Assembly: GCA_023251855.1 (NCBI GenBank)
Contig: JAHEYA010000098.1
Coordinates: 1-7,828, forward strand
Length of the DNA stretch: 7,828 bases
Direction of reading: 5' to 3'
Origin: Bacteroidota bacterium
Lineage (GTDB): Bacteria > Bacteroidota > Bacteroidia > 2-12-FULL-35-15
The position numbers and the translations under genes were made by a program. Below the pieces are notes generated by a model. That model was not told the DNA's origin, did not search any database, and saw only the letters and a program-made list of their open reading frames with translations. This document shows, one piece after another, positions 1 through 6,162 of the stretch (position 1 is the stretch's first letter; each line of letters opens with the position of its first letter).

Positions 1-194
1 TTGTCTTTATCTTCCGTATAAGTTGGGCCATCAAGGTTTTCCACCTTCTTATACTTTATTTCAGTAACAGATACCTCTATTACCTTACTTAAAACTTTGA
101 TTCCTGTTCTTAGTTCTAATGTATCCTGTGCAAAACCAACCATAGAAACCGAACTAAAAACTAATGCTACTTTTATTATTCGTTTTGTTTTCAT
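1..194 (-). CDS. Secreted hypothetical protein, N-terminal part (runs off the window)
   Basis: This is the first 64 codons of a leftward gene starting at the ATG on 192-194; no stop occurs before the window edge. The protein begins MKTKRIIKVALVFSSVSMVG and continues FAQDTLELRTG, which is a Sec-type signal peptide (basic start, hydrophobic core, likely cleavage after Ala or Gln near residue 22-23). The mature part reads KVLSKVIEVSVTEIKYKK followed by NLDGPTY. This resembles a family of short secreted Bacteroidota proteins with a pattern like 'NG..I.AKV.EV...EIKYKK..NLDGP.Y', whose function is not known to me. A Bacteroidota-type promoter lies about 50 bases upstream, and the gene is divergent from the XRE-type regulator gene. 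Coding status is fairly certain; function is unknown. Confidence 0.75.
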   Translation of the reverse strand, partial: MKTKRIIKVALVFSSVSMVGFAQDTLELRTGIKVLSKVIEVSVTEIKYKKVENLDGPTYTEDKD

Positions 195-241
195 GTGTGA
201 GTTTGTTTTAATTATTAAATTGTTTGTTTAATTTTCTGAAG

Positions 242-273
242 CAAAACTACGCTGAGTGAAAAGGGTGGAGAAA
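242..273 (-). promoter_or_regulatory. Candidate promoter for the leftward secreted-protein gene
   Basis: On the minus strand TAGTTTTG (242-249) matches the Bacteroidota -7 consensus TAnnTTTG exactly. TTTC (270-273), one base off the -33 TTTG, lies 20 bases upstream. The leader to the ATG at 194 would be about 40 nt. This is a pattern match only. Confidence 0.4.
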
Positions 274-349
274 CGGAAAACCGCTACAGTTAAGCAATTT
301 GAAGTGGAACTTGCAAAATTTTTCAAAATTCAAGGAGGCCCAAACCTAA

Positions 350-368
350 ATTTGCATTTTTTGCAAAT
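350..368. promoter_or_regulatory. Perfect 7-bp inverted repeat, candidate operator between divergent genes
   Basis: ATTTGCA (350-356), five T residues, then TGCAAAT (362-368) form a perfect inverted repeat. It lies inside the proposed promoter of the XRE-type regulator gene and between that gene and the divergent secreted-protein gene. A further half-site, TTGCAAA, occurs at 311-317. The position fits autoregulation by the downstream regulator, which is an inference. The hairpin alternative is weak because the stem is short. Confidence 0.4.
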
Positions 369-384
369 ACATTTTGTATTTTTA
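352..384 (+). promoter_or_regulatory. Candidate promoter for the XRE-type regulator
   Basis: TTG (352-354) and TATTTTTA (377-384; 7 of 8 to TAnnTTTG) are 22 bases apart. If used, transcription would begin around 390. That excludes the TTG at 374 as a start codon and supports the ATG at 437. Confidence 0.35.
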
Positions 385-436
385 TGAATTATTGAAAATA
401 GTTTATTGTTCTATTTTTGAAAAACACAAAAGTTTT

Positions 437-1453
437 ATGGCAAAAAAAGTGCAAGAATCTGCTCAAACTATATTAATGCAACGACTAAAAGATGCATTAC
501 CCGCCAATATTTCTTTGGTAGATGAATTGGCGGATCTATTAAAAGTTAGTAACGACAGCGCTTACAGGCGAATGCGTGGAGAAACCGCTTTAAGTATTGA
601 AGATATTGCAGCTATTTGCAAACATTTTAAACTTTCGTTTGATTCATTTTTAAACAGCAACGACAATGGTTTGGTGACATTCTCCTATCATCAATTAAGC
701 AGTCATGTTAATTCATACAAAGAGTATTTAACCAATATCAATAATGACCTAGGTAAAATCATGAAGTTTGATAACAAAGAGATCATCTATGCTGCTGAAG
801 ATGTGCCTGTTTTCCATCATTTTTATTTCCCCGAACTTACAGCATTTAAAATATTTTATTGGAATAAATCCATTTTAAATTCAAAAGGATTTGAAGACAA
901 TAAATTTGATATAAATTTTGTAAATGATGAATTGGTGGGCATTGCAATGGAAATTTGGGATAAGTATTCAAAGATACCCTCCATTGAAATATGGAGTGAT
1001 GATACTGTAAACAGTACTGTTAAACAAATTGAATTTTATTGGGATTCGGGTATTTTTTCGAAAAAAGAAGATGCTTTATTAGTTTGTGACCAACTTTCGC
1101 AAATGCTTGACAGGATAAAGAAACAAGCTGAATTAAATGTTAAATTGGATAGAACAAATAAACCTGCAGCTTCAGAAAATAATTATACACTTTATCATAG
1201 TGATGTAATGATTGGTAATAATTGCATTTTAGTAAATATGGGCGAAACAAGGGCTACGTACATATCTTACCATACATTTAATGTGATGCTTACCACCAAT
1301 GCCAATTACTCCAACGAAACCGATCTGTGGTTAAAAAATTTGATCCGTAAATCAAGTTTAATAAGTGGTGTTGCTGAAAAGCAGCGTTACCAATATTTTA
1401 AGCGTACCGAAGAAGTAATGAAAAGGTTGAGAGATAAGATTGAGAAGGGGTAG
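437..1453 (+). CDS. XRE-type helix-turn-helix regulator with a large Bacteroidota-type C-terminal domain
   Basis: The protein has 338 residues counted from the ATG at 437. An in-frame TTG at 374 would add 21 residues, but it falls within the likely promoter and the added residues look non-conserved. Residues about 25-72 form an XRE/Cro-like DNA-binding domain: a helix around ELADLLKV, a recognition segment SNDSAYRRMRGE, and a closing helix IEDIAAICKHFKLSFDSF. The remaining ~265 residues contain IYAAEDVPVFHHFYFPELTA and aromatic-rich stretches. I recognise this as the style of long single-HTH regulators in Bacteroidota, but cannot assign a ligand or domain name. No signal peptide or membrane segment is seen, so it should act in the cytoplasm. 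The inverted repeat at 350-368 may be its own operator. The mazEF-like pair starts 109 bases downstream with its own promoter. Confidence 0.85.
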   Translation: MAKKVQESAQTILMQRLKDALPANISLVDELADLLKVSNDSAYRRMRGETALSIEDIAAICKHFKLSFDSFLNSNDNGLVTFSYHQLSSHVNSYKEYLTNINNDLGKIMKFDNKEIIYAAEDVPVFHHFYFPELTAFKIFYWNKSILNSKGFEDNKFDINFVNDELVGIAMEIWDKYSKIPSIEIWSDDTVNSTVKQIEFYWDSGIFSKKEDALLVCDQLSQMLDRIKKQAELNVKLDRTNKPAASENNYTLYHSDVMIGNNCILVNMGETRATYISYHTFNVMLTTNANYSNETDLWLKNLIRKSSLISGVAEKQRYQYFKRTEEVMKRLRDKIEKG

Positions 1454-1508
1454 GGTGGGTAAGGGAGTGTTGGTGTAAGTTTGTTAAACATTTTTTTAGC
1501 CCAAAAAA

Positions 1509-1540
1509 TTTGGTGATTCAAAATTAATGTAATAACTTTG
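1509..1540 (+). promoter_or_regulatory. Strong Bacteroidota-type promoter of the toxin-antitoxin operon
   Basis: TTTG (1509-1512) and TAACTTTG (1533-1540) match the Bacteroidota -33 and -7 elements exactly, with a 20-base spacer. The antitoxin ATG follows at 1563, so the leader would be only about 15-20 nt. No Shine-Dalgarno sequence is present; the leader is A-rich, as is usual in this phylum. Confidence 0.65.
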
Positions 1541-1562
1541 TGACTACACAAAACTTGTACAA
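1537..1562. promoter_or_regulatory. Palindromic operator candidates for MazE autoregulation
   Basis: TTTGTG-ACTA-CACAAA (1537-1552) is a perfect 6-bp inverted repeat overlapping the -7 box. TTGTACAA (1555-1562) is a perfect palindrome ending directly at the antitoxin start codon. MazE-type antitoxins, alone or in complex with toxin, repress their own promoters by binding palindromes at this position. Binding here is inferred. Confidence 0.45.
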
Positions 1563-1808
1563 ATGGAAATTTCAGTAATACCAATTGGGAATTCAAAAGG
1601 AATTCGCTTGGCAAAAACCGTGATCGAAAAATATAATATCAAAGACACTGTTGAATTAATTCTCGAAAAGGGTTATATCATACTTAAGCCGAAAAGCTCA
1701 CCAAGGAAAGGCTGGGAAAAAGCATTCAAAAAAATGCATGAAAATGGTGAGGACAAATCACTGATGGCGGACGTTTTTGTTGACGAGAACTTTGAAGAAT
1801 GGAATTAA
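1563..1808 (+). CDS. mazE: MazE-like antitoxin (AbrB/SpoVT fold)
   Basis: This 81-residue protein starts MEISVIPIGNSKGIRLAKTV. That is the swapped-hairpin AbrB/MazE DNA-binding fold, with the typical IGNSKGIRL motif at residues 8-16, followed by a second beta segment (VELILEKGYIILKPK). The C-terminal part (PRKGWEKAFKKM, then an acidic VDENFEEWN) is the usual flexible region that wraps and neutralises the toxin. It should bind the MazF-like toxin encoded next and repress the operon through its N-terminal domain. The reading frame overlaps the toxin start by 10 bases, which fits translational coupling and a bicistronic mRNA. A strong promoter with palindromes precedes it. The family call is firm; the regulatory role comes from the family. 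Confidence 0.9.
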   Translation: MEISVIPIGNSKGIRLAKTVIEKYNIKDTVELILEKGYIILKPKSSPRKGWEKAFKKMHENGEDKSLMADVFVDENFEEWN

Positions 1809-2122
1809 GGCAATATCAAATTGTATTGGTTAACCTCGACCCTACAGTTGGAAGTGAAATGAAAAAGACTCGCCCTTGCGTTATTATTTCTCCCAACGAA
1901 ATGAACATGTATTTGCAAACCATTGTTATTGCACCAATGACGAGCAGTTCAAAACCTTACCCAACAAGGGTTTCCATTAAACATCACTCTACTAAAGGCT
2001 GGGTGGCACTGGATCAAATAAGAAGTATTGATAGAAAAAGGGTGATCAAAGTTCTTGACAAATTAAGCGAAAAAGAAATTACTCTCGTCAAGGCCACAAT
2101 TCGCGAAACCTATGTGGACTAA
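1799..2122 (+). CDS. mazF: MazF/PemK-family endoribonuclease toxin
   Basis: This 107-residue protein is the usual length for MazF. It has the family signature DPTVGSEMKKTRPCVIISPN at residues 14-33 and the following VIAPMTSS at 43-50. Arg25 and Thr48 stand where the catalytic Arg and Thr of Gram-positive MazF enzymes lie, so the active site looks intact. Later family segments (GWVALDQIRSIDRKR) are also present. The family cleaves single-stranded RNA, commonly mRNA, at short sequence motifs and halts growth; the cut motif cannot be read from the sequence. The ATG overlaps the end of the antitoxin gene by 10 bases, as expected for a coupled toxin-antitoxin operon. The gene is convergent with the leftward gene that ends 27 bases beyond. 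Confidence 0.92.
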   Translation: MELRQYQIVLVNLDPTVGSEMKKTRPCVIISPNEMNMYLQTIVIAPMTSSSKPYPTRVSIKHHSTKGWVALDQIRSIDRKRVIKVLDKLSEKEITLVKATIRETYVD

Positions 2123-2123
2123 G

Positions 2124-2140
2124 GTTTTTATGTGAAAAAC
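2124..2140. terminator. Small hairpin between convergent genes, weak bidirectional terminator candidate
   Basis: GTTTTT-ATGTG-AAAAAC is a 6-bp stem in the 27-base gap between the mazF stop and the convergent leftward gene. The stem is AT-rich and short, so the call rests mainly on its position and the T/A tracts on each strand. Confidence 0.3.
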
Positions 2141-2149
2141 GGAAGAGTA

Positions 2150-2566
2150 TTATCTAATCGCTGGAGTTATAGTTCTTTCCAACCCCCACTGTGTTAATGG
2201 GGGCAATATAAACAGCCCTGTTGTATTTAAACCACTTGTATTATACTCATAATTTCCGGTTTTGGAATTTAAATTATAATTGCGATTGTCGTACAGAATG
2301 CTTGATGCAGGGCCTTTTGAGTTTCTATCCAAAAATTTATTATCGTATTGTCCGATTGCTGCTTTCAAATTGTTTTGTTGAGAACGTATGTGGTTGGCAT
2401 CAAATACAGGATTAACAGGCGCACTTAGCTGCAAACTTTGTCTATCGCCCGCTCCCCTATTTAATAAGGTGTCTTGAGCAAAACAATTTGCAGTTGTGCC
2501 AGTGAGAATGCTTAAAAAAAGTAGTGGGAATAATAAGGCTGAATTATTTTTTATCGTGGTTTTCAT
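2150..2566 (-). CDS. Small secreted protein of unknown function
   Basis: I do not recognise this protein. From the ATG at 2566 it has 138 residues; an in-frame TTG at 2575 would add only MIL and is less likely. It begins MKTTIKNNSALLFPLLFLSI and then ILTGTTANCFAQD, a clear signal peptide with likely cleavage around residues 31-33. The mature part (~105 residues) is polar and rich in Asn, Gln, Ser and Tyr, with RSQQNNLKAAIGQYDNKFLD and NYNLNSKTGNYEYN. It ends in a more hydrophobic TGLFILPPLTQWGLERTITP. It has no T9SS tail, so it is probably periplasmic or outer-membrane associated. The start lies 18 bases after the stop of the upstream choice-of-anchor V gene on the same strand, so the two are probably co-transcribed. 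It may be a partner of the T9SS cargo pair, by position only. Confidence 0.7.
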   Translation of the reverse strand: MKTTIKNNSALLFPLLFLSILTGTTANCFAQDTLLNRGAGDRQSLQLSAPVNPVFDANHIRSQQNNLKAAIGQYDNKFLDRNSKGPASSILYDNRNYNLNSKTGNYEYNTSGLNTTGLFILPPLTQWGLERTITPAIR

Positions 2567-2584
2567 GAGGATCAAATTGCTTCA

Positions 2585-3487
2585 TTATTGTACGATGATT
2601 TTTTTCAATTGTTCCTTATTATCAATACTAAATTTTACAAAATAAAATCCGGGCGAACTATTTTCGGAGAGTGTTATTTTTTCGTTAATTGTTCCATTTG
2701 CCTTGTCATTATTATATAATAGCTGAACCAATTTGCCTTGTGCGTCTAATAATTCTGCTTTAAATAAACTAGGTTTTGTTAATTTATAATTGATTGTAAA
2801 ACTATTTTTTACCGGATTTGGGTATATAATTATATCGTTGCTATTTTCATTGTTATCCTCGAAAACACCTGTGATGGATGGGTTTATAGTAAGTTGTGTA
2901 TAATAGGTTTGATCACCTGAATCGTTTGTATTGTTACCATTTGCTGCCATTAAACATGCATAAAATGTTATAGCGCCCTGGTTGGTGCTGGGCGCTGTCC
3001 AGCTATACGACCACGTACACGCATTTGAAGTTCCGTATGATCCTCCAAGTATATGCATTACATAATTGCGGGTTTGGTAGGAGCCATATGTTGGTATCTG
3101 GCTTCTTGTTCTGTTTGTATCGGTAAGCGCAACTGTGCCTATATTGGCATTGCTTCCATTTTTTAAAGATACAATTTGAAATCCGAAACGGTTGCGCGAT
3201 GGATGCGAAATACTTACAGTAACTGTATATGTTTGGCCGGCAATATAATTTGTACCTCCACTGAAAGTGATTGATTTTGTTGCTGTTCCGGCATTATCTG
3301 CTATTCCTCCTGAATGGCAGCTATTGGATCCTTCAACACCGCTACAGGTTTTTTCTCCGGGAGCTTTTGTATTGTAAGGCGGACCACCATTGCTTTTCAT
3401 TACATCCAAACTATCAAATGATGTTAGAAAAATAATAGTCACAACGGTTAAAAAAAATGCAGCGCTTATTTTGTATTTGTTACTCAT
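2585..3487 (-). CDS. Choice-of-anchor V protein with T9SS type A sorting tail (copy A)
   Basis: The start is taken at the ATG on 3485-3487, giving 300 residues, because the signal peptide begins there (MSNKYKISAAFFLTVVTIIF). The longer frame to 3574 only translates a repeat. After the signal peptide comes a motif like SNGGPPYNTKAPGEKTC, typical of the choice-of-anchor V family. The first Cys (48) and the Cys-His pair (57-58) are separated by eight residues instead of the two of a heme-c CXXCH site. The middle is a beta-rich domain (YTVTVSIS, RFGFQIVSLKN, WSYSWTAPS). Residues ~220-300 are a T9SS tail with IIIYPNP, LLDAQGK and PGFYFVKFS, ending KKIIVQ. It should be exported by Sec, then across the outer membrane by T9SS with tail removal. 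Function is unknown. It is paralogous to the gene at 3626-4489. Confidence 0.88.
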   Translation of the reverse strand: MSNKYKISAAFFLTVVTIIFLTSFDSLDVMKSNGGPPYNTKAPGEKTCSGVEGSNSCHSGGIADNAGTATKSITFSGGTNYIAGQTYTVTVSISHPSRNRFGFQIVSLKNGSNANIGTVALTDTNRTRSQIPTYGSYQTRNYVMHILGGSYGTSNACTWSYSWTAPSTNQGAITFYACLMAANGNNTNDSGDQTYYTQLTINPSITGVFEDNNENSNDIIIYPNPVKNSFTINYKLTKPSLFKAELLDAQGKLVQLLYNNDKANGTINEKITLSENSSPGFYFVKFSIDNKEQLKKIIVQ

Positions 3488-3496
3488 ACTAGTGTT

Positions 3497-3581
3497 ATGT
3501 GAAATGGAAGATGTGAAATGGAAAATGTGGGTTTTGGCTTTGCGATTGGCTTTTAACCATCTTACATCTGCCATTTTACAT
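3497..3581. repeat. 85-bp imperfect palindrome containing 14-bp tandem units
   Basis: Positions 3497-3521 and 3557-3581 are inverted copies matching at 21 of 25 positions, with a 35-base centre. The left arm holds tandem 14-bp units, GAAATGGAAGATGT and GAAATGGAAAATGT (3501-3528; one difference). It lies between the two choice-of-anchor V genes, upstream of copy A. It may be an interspersed repeat, a processing or terminator structure in the transcript, or a small non-autonomous element. Confidence 0.55.
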
Positions 3582-3625
3582 TTTACATATCAGTAGTTAA
3601 AAATCACATGAAAATATTTTTTTAA

Positions 3626-4489
3626 TTATTTATTGATAGTTATTTTTTTTACAATTGTTTCTTTATCATCCATTGTAAACCTCAGCAAATAAAGCCCTTT
3701 CGGACAATCATAATTTAGATTTACTGTTTGATCAAAAGTTCCGGCAAGTTGTGCAGCAAAATTCCAACTCTCTAGTTTTGTTCCTTTCAGATCAAGTAAT
3801 TCAAGTTTAACAGCACTTGTTTTTTTTAAGGAATAATGAACCTTTATTTGATCACTTGAAGGATTCGGAAACACAGAGAATTGCTGAGCAGCAGAAAATT
3901 GTTCTACTCCCAAAGCTGTGGGATACAACTGTAATGAGCTTAAATAACAGTGGTCTCCACCATCGGTTCCATCGTCATTGGCTGCAACAGTTGCCAAATA
4001 TAGTGTTATAGGACCTTCGTCAACAAATGGGGCAGTCCACTGAAAAGACCAACTGCCGTTTCCGGGAGTAACAGCATTAGTTCCGGGGTATGTATAGGTT
4101 ACATATTTTCGTGATGATAAATTTCCGGTTCCTGAAAGTAGCTGTGTTCTCGAGGCTTCAGTAATATTAAACGTTCCGATGTTGCTACTATCAGCATCTT
4201 TCAATGCTATTAATTGAAAACCAAACCTGATACTATTTGACTGGCTTATCTGAACATGAACAGTATACGTTGTTCCGGGTACATAGTATGAAAGCCCATT
4301 ATCCAGAGCTAAAGAGGATACTCCTCCCCCACTATTAATAACGTTATCATCATGGCAGCCGCTCATAGTACAGCTTGTCTCCCCAGGGGCACCGGTGCTA
4401 GACGCAGGAGCGCCATTGCTCATAGTATCAACCATTGCAGCAGTAGCAACGATTATGATAATGAAAAGGCTGATGATTTTTTTTGACAT
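3626..4489 (-). CDS. Choice-of-anchor V protein with T9SS type A sorting tail (copy B)
   Basis: This 287-residue protein starts at the ATG on 4487-4489 with a signal peptide (MSKKIISLFIIIIVATAAMV). It then reads SNGAPASSTGAPGETSC, the N-terminal mark of the choice-of-anchor V family. Cys40 and Cys45-His46 form CX4CH rather than CXXCH. The central beta domain aligns closely with copy A (YTVHVQIS, RFGFQLIALKD, NIGTFNIT, WSFQWTAPF, ITLYLATVAAND). Residues ~205-287 are a T9SS tail: FSVFPNPSSDQ, LELLDLKGTKLE, KGLYLLRFTMDDKE, KKITINK. It should be a cell-surface or released protein; its role is unknown. The two copies lie head to tail, 138 bases apart, which fits a local duplication followed by considerable divergence. 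No convincing promoter stands out in the 210 bases upstream. Confidence 0.9.
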   Translation of the reverse strand: MSKKIISLFIIIIVATAAMVDTMSNGAPASSTGAPGETSCTMSGCHDDNVINSGGGVSSLALDNGLSYYVPGTTYTVHVQISQSNSIRFGFQLIALKDADSSNIGTFNITEASRTQLLSGTGNLSSRKYVTYTYPGTNAVTPGNGSWSFQWTAPFVDEGPITLYLATVAANDDGTDGGDHCYLSSLQLYPTALGVEQFSAAQQFSVFPNPSSDQIKVHYSLKKTSAVKLELLDLKGTKLESWNFAAQLAGTFDQTVNLNYDCPKGLYLLRFTMDDKETIVKKITINK

Positions 4490-4699
4490 TTTTTTGGCTG
4501 ATAAAAAGCTAATTTACAAAATTTTGGCAATATCGTATATAAAAAGTTTTTGCGTATGTGTTTTAATTAACTCATCCCAAAATGGTAAAATAAATCAGTT
4601 AAAGAGAGGGGTTCGCCCATTATATATAATTCCTGCATTTTAAAAATGGATTCATTAAAGTAAAAGTACACTATACGTAAGAGTACGGTCAACTAACTG

Positions 4700-5869
4700 T
4701 TAGGGTAATATGATTAGTTTTCCGGTTGAAATACTTTTATTTTCGGAAATGATTTGGTAGAAATAAATTCCTTCTGGGAGGTTGCCCCGCCTGATAAAAG
4801 ATTTACAATTACGGATTTCTGATTTTAGTACCATTTTTCCGAATACATCATAAATCAGTAATTTCAAATCGTTGTTCCCTGATTCCGGTACTCGGTACTG
4901 CGGAGAAGTACCTTTAATTTCTAAAGTTGCCGACTCACTAAATGGGTTGGGGAAAACCAAAACCGATAACGCAGCAGAAAATGGAGATAAGACGGACGTG
5001 TTGGAACAGATATTATATTTTCTGAAAAATTTCCAAATCTCAGCGCTGATACTAATATCATGATTAGTATTTCCCAGATTTGTAATATCAAACAAAGCGC
5101 CCGGCCAGGTGTGCCCTCCGCCTGAAACTTTGTAAAATAAAACATCTGTACTGCCTAGGCATCCTGTGTAGTTATATGAAGTAACTGTGCAACTATCAGA
5201 AAGAGTAGTGTTTGGAAAATTGTAAACAACAGGTGCGGCCTGACAGCCATTTTTATTGATGAAGTATTGAATAGTGGTGTCTATGTCCCAAAAAAGCGTA
5301 TCGCCAGCATAAGGTATGGTGCCGTCTGCAGTACCGTGAATGTGCATCACAGGAATTCGGGGAGATGTGTTAAAAAAATAAATTACGCTGTCGGTTACCG
5401 GACCTGCAACAGAAGCAATTGCGGCAAGCCGTTGTGTCATCTGACTTCCCAACCGATAAGTCATAAATCCACCCATAGACATTCCGCAGGAATAAATGCG
5501 GCAACTATCGAGGCTGTAATCCTTTTCCAGCGTATCCAACAGCGCATTTATATAACCAATGTCATCAACAGGTGAATTGATAAATTTAGTATCCCAATTA
5601 CCACCCACAGCATCGGGATAAGCCACAATAAAATGGGCGGTATCTGCAATTGCATCCATCTGAGTATAAAATTCCTCTTGAGCACTGTTGGAAGAATGTC
5701 CATGCAAATTAAATACAAGTGGGTAATTGTTAGAAGGGCTGTACCCGGGGGGTAAATGAACCTTACAGGTTCTGTTGTTTCCTTTATAAATAAATGAAAT
5801 GGTCTGAGCTGAAATTTTCTTGAAATTAAAAACTGACACAAGCATAAATATGAAGAAAAGTTTACGCAT
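4700..5869 (-). CDS. Secreted CE1/LpqC-type esterase (PHB depolymerase / feruloyl esterase-like) with T9SS tail
   Basis: This 389-residue protein starts with a signal peptide (MRKLFFIFMLVSVFNFKKIS, cleavage after about residue 21). Residues ~25-288 are an alpha/beta hydrolase of the LpqC / polyhydroxybutyrate depolymerase / feruloyl esterase group (COG3509-like). YPLVFNLHGH (49-58) provides the oxyanion-hole region. GMSMGG (129-134) holds the nucleophile Ser131. HGTADGTIPY (178-187) holds the probable Asp182, and GGGHTWPG (250-257) holds the catalytic His253. All three residues are present, so the enzyme should be active. Residues ~303-389 are a T9SS type A tail (LVFPNPFSES, LLIYDVFGK, LPEGIYFYQI, KLIILP). 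An extra segment of about 12 residues, around QYRVPESGNN, interrupts it. The family cleaves ester bonds of short-chain polyesters or plant-wall feruloyl/acetyl groups; the substrate cannot be decided here. It heads the leftward set of exported proteins. Confidence 0.9.
   Translation of the reverse strand: MRKLFFIFMLVSVFNFKKISAQTISFIYKGNNRTCKVHLPPGYSPSNNYPLVFNLHGHSSNSAQEEFYTQMDAIADTAHFIVAYPDAVGGNWDTKFINSPVDDIGYINALLDTLEKDYSLDSCRIYSCGMSMGGFMTYRLGSQMTQRLAAIASVAGPVTDSVIYFFNTSPRIPVMHIHGTADGTIPYAGDTLFWDIDTTIQYFINKNGCQAAPVVYNFPNTTLSDSCTVTSYNYTGCLGSTDVLFYKVSGGGHTWPGALFDITNLGNTNHDISISAEIWKFFRKYNICSNTSVLSPFSAALSVLVFPNPFSESATLEIKGTSPQYRVPESGNNDLKLLIYDVFGKMVLKSEIRNCKSFIRRGNLPEGIYFYQIISENKSISTGKLIILP
4885..4912. 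repeat. Short GGTACT repeat cluster inserted in the esterase tail region
   Basis: GGTACT occurs at 4887-4892 and 4894-4899, and its inverse AGTACC at 4907-4912. The cluster encodes the SPQYRVPESG stretch, which interrupts the expected strand-to-strand spacing of the T9SS tail. From memory, similar GTACCGAGTACC sequences are scattered through Bacteroidota genomes. Confidence 0.35.
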
Positions 5870-5941
5870 TGGGGTTTAATTTAATTTTAGGATTTACGTA
5901 AAAGTAAAAATATTTGCTTACTTAGGGAAAGAAAAAGAGAA

Positions 5942-5971
5942 TTTTTGAAAATGTTTTCGCATTTTCAAAAA
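5942..5971. repeat. Perfect 12-bp AT-rich inverted repeat upstream of the esterase gene
   Basis: TTTTTGAAAATG (5942-5953), a TTTTCG loop, and CATTTTCAAAAA (5960-5971) pair perfectly. It lies 73 bases upstream of the esterase ATG. It could be an operator, or a terminator for rightward or leftward transcripts. The flanking T and A runs allow either reading. Confidence 0.5.
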
Positions 5972-6032
5972 CCAAACGATGAATTAATAAGGGTAAGTGA
6001 AATTAATTATTAACGTGAGTTTCGTTTAAGGT

Positions 6033-6046
6033 TTGGGCTAAAGCCC
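6033..6046. repeat. Inner inverted repeat, left copy, itself a hairpin
   Basis: TTGGGCTAAAGCCC is matched by a perfect inverse at 6149-6162. GGGCT-AA-AGCCC also folds on itself. Confidence 0.6.
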
Positions 6047-6070
6047 ATCTAACCATGTGTTTCATCTAAT

Positions 6071-6090
6071 CCCCGACTTGAAAGTCGGGG
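6071..6090. repeat. GC-rich hairpin within the MITE-like element
   Basis: CCCCGACTT-GA-AAGTCGGGG is a perfect 9-bp stem by sequence; with a real loop, 8 bp closing TGAA. It is strikingly GC-rich for this AT-rich region and of REP type. Confidence 0.65.
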
Positions 6091-6106
6091 CTATTTATGG
6101 TTTTAG

Positions 6107-6126
6107 CCACAACCTAAAGGTCGTGG
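6107..6126. repeat. Second REP-like hairpin within the MITE-like element
   Basis: CCACAACCT-AA-AGGTCGTGG forms a 9-bp stem with one A-C mismatch. Confidence 0.6.
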
Positions 6127-6148
6127 TACAAAAATAGGCAACAATATA

Positions 6149-6162
6149 GGGCTTTAGCCCAA
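6149..6162. repeat. Inner inverted repeat, right copy, itself a hairpin
   Basis: GGGCTTTAGCCCAA is the perfect inverse of 6033-6046 and also folds on itself. Confidence 0.6.

Noticed and set aside
374..436. Longer start (TTG) for the XRE-type regulator
   Set aside because: The added residues look non-conserved, the codon falls upstream of or within the proposed -7 box, and the ATG at 437 begins a typical N-terminus.
3488..3574. Longer N-terminus of choice-of-anchor V copy A
   Set aside because: It would translate an imperfect palindrome and bury the signal peptide 30 residues in; the ATG at 3487 gives a normal signal peptide.
4490..4699. Promoter or RNA gene upstream of choice-of-anchor V copy B
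   Set aside because: The minus-strand TAGCTTTT (4504-4511) has no well-spaced -33 partner, and CAAAATTTTG (4517-4526) is too short and AT-rich to call.
4693..4703. CTAAC-T-GTTAG palindrome at the esterase stop as a terminator
   Set aside because: The stem is 5 bp with a one-base loop and no T-tract, so it cannot be supported.
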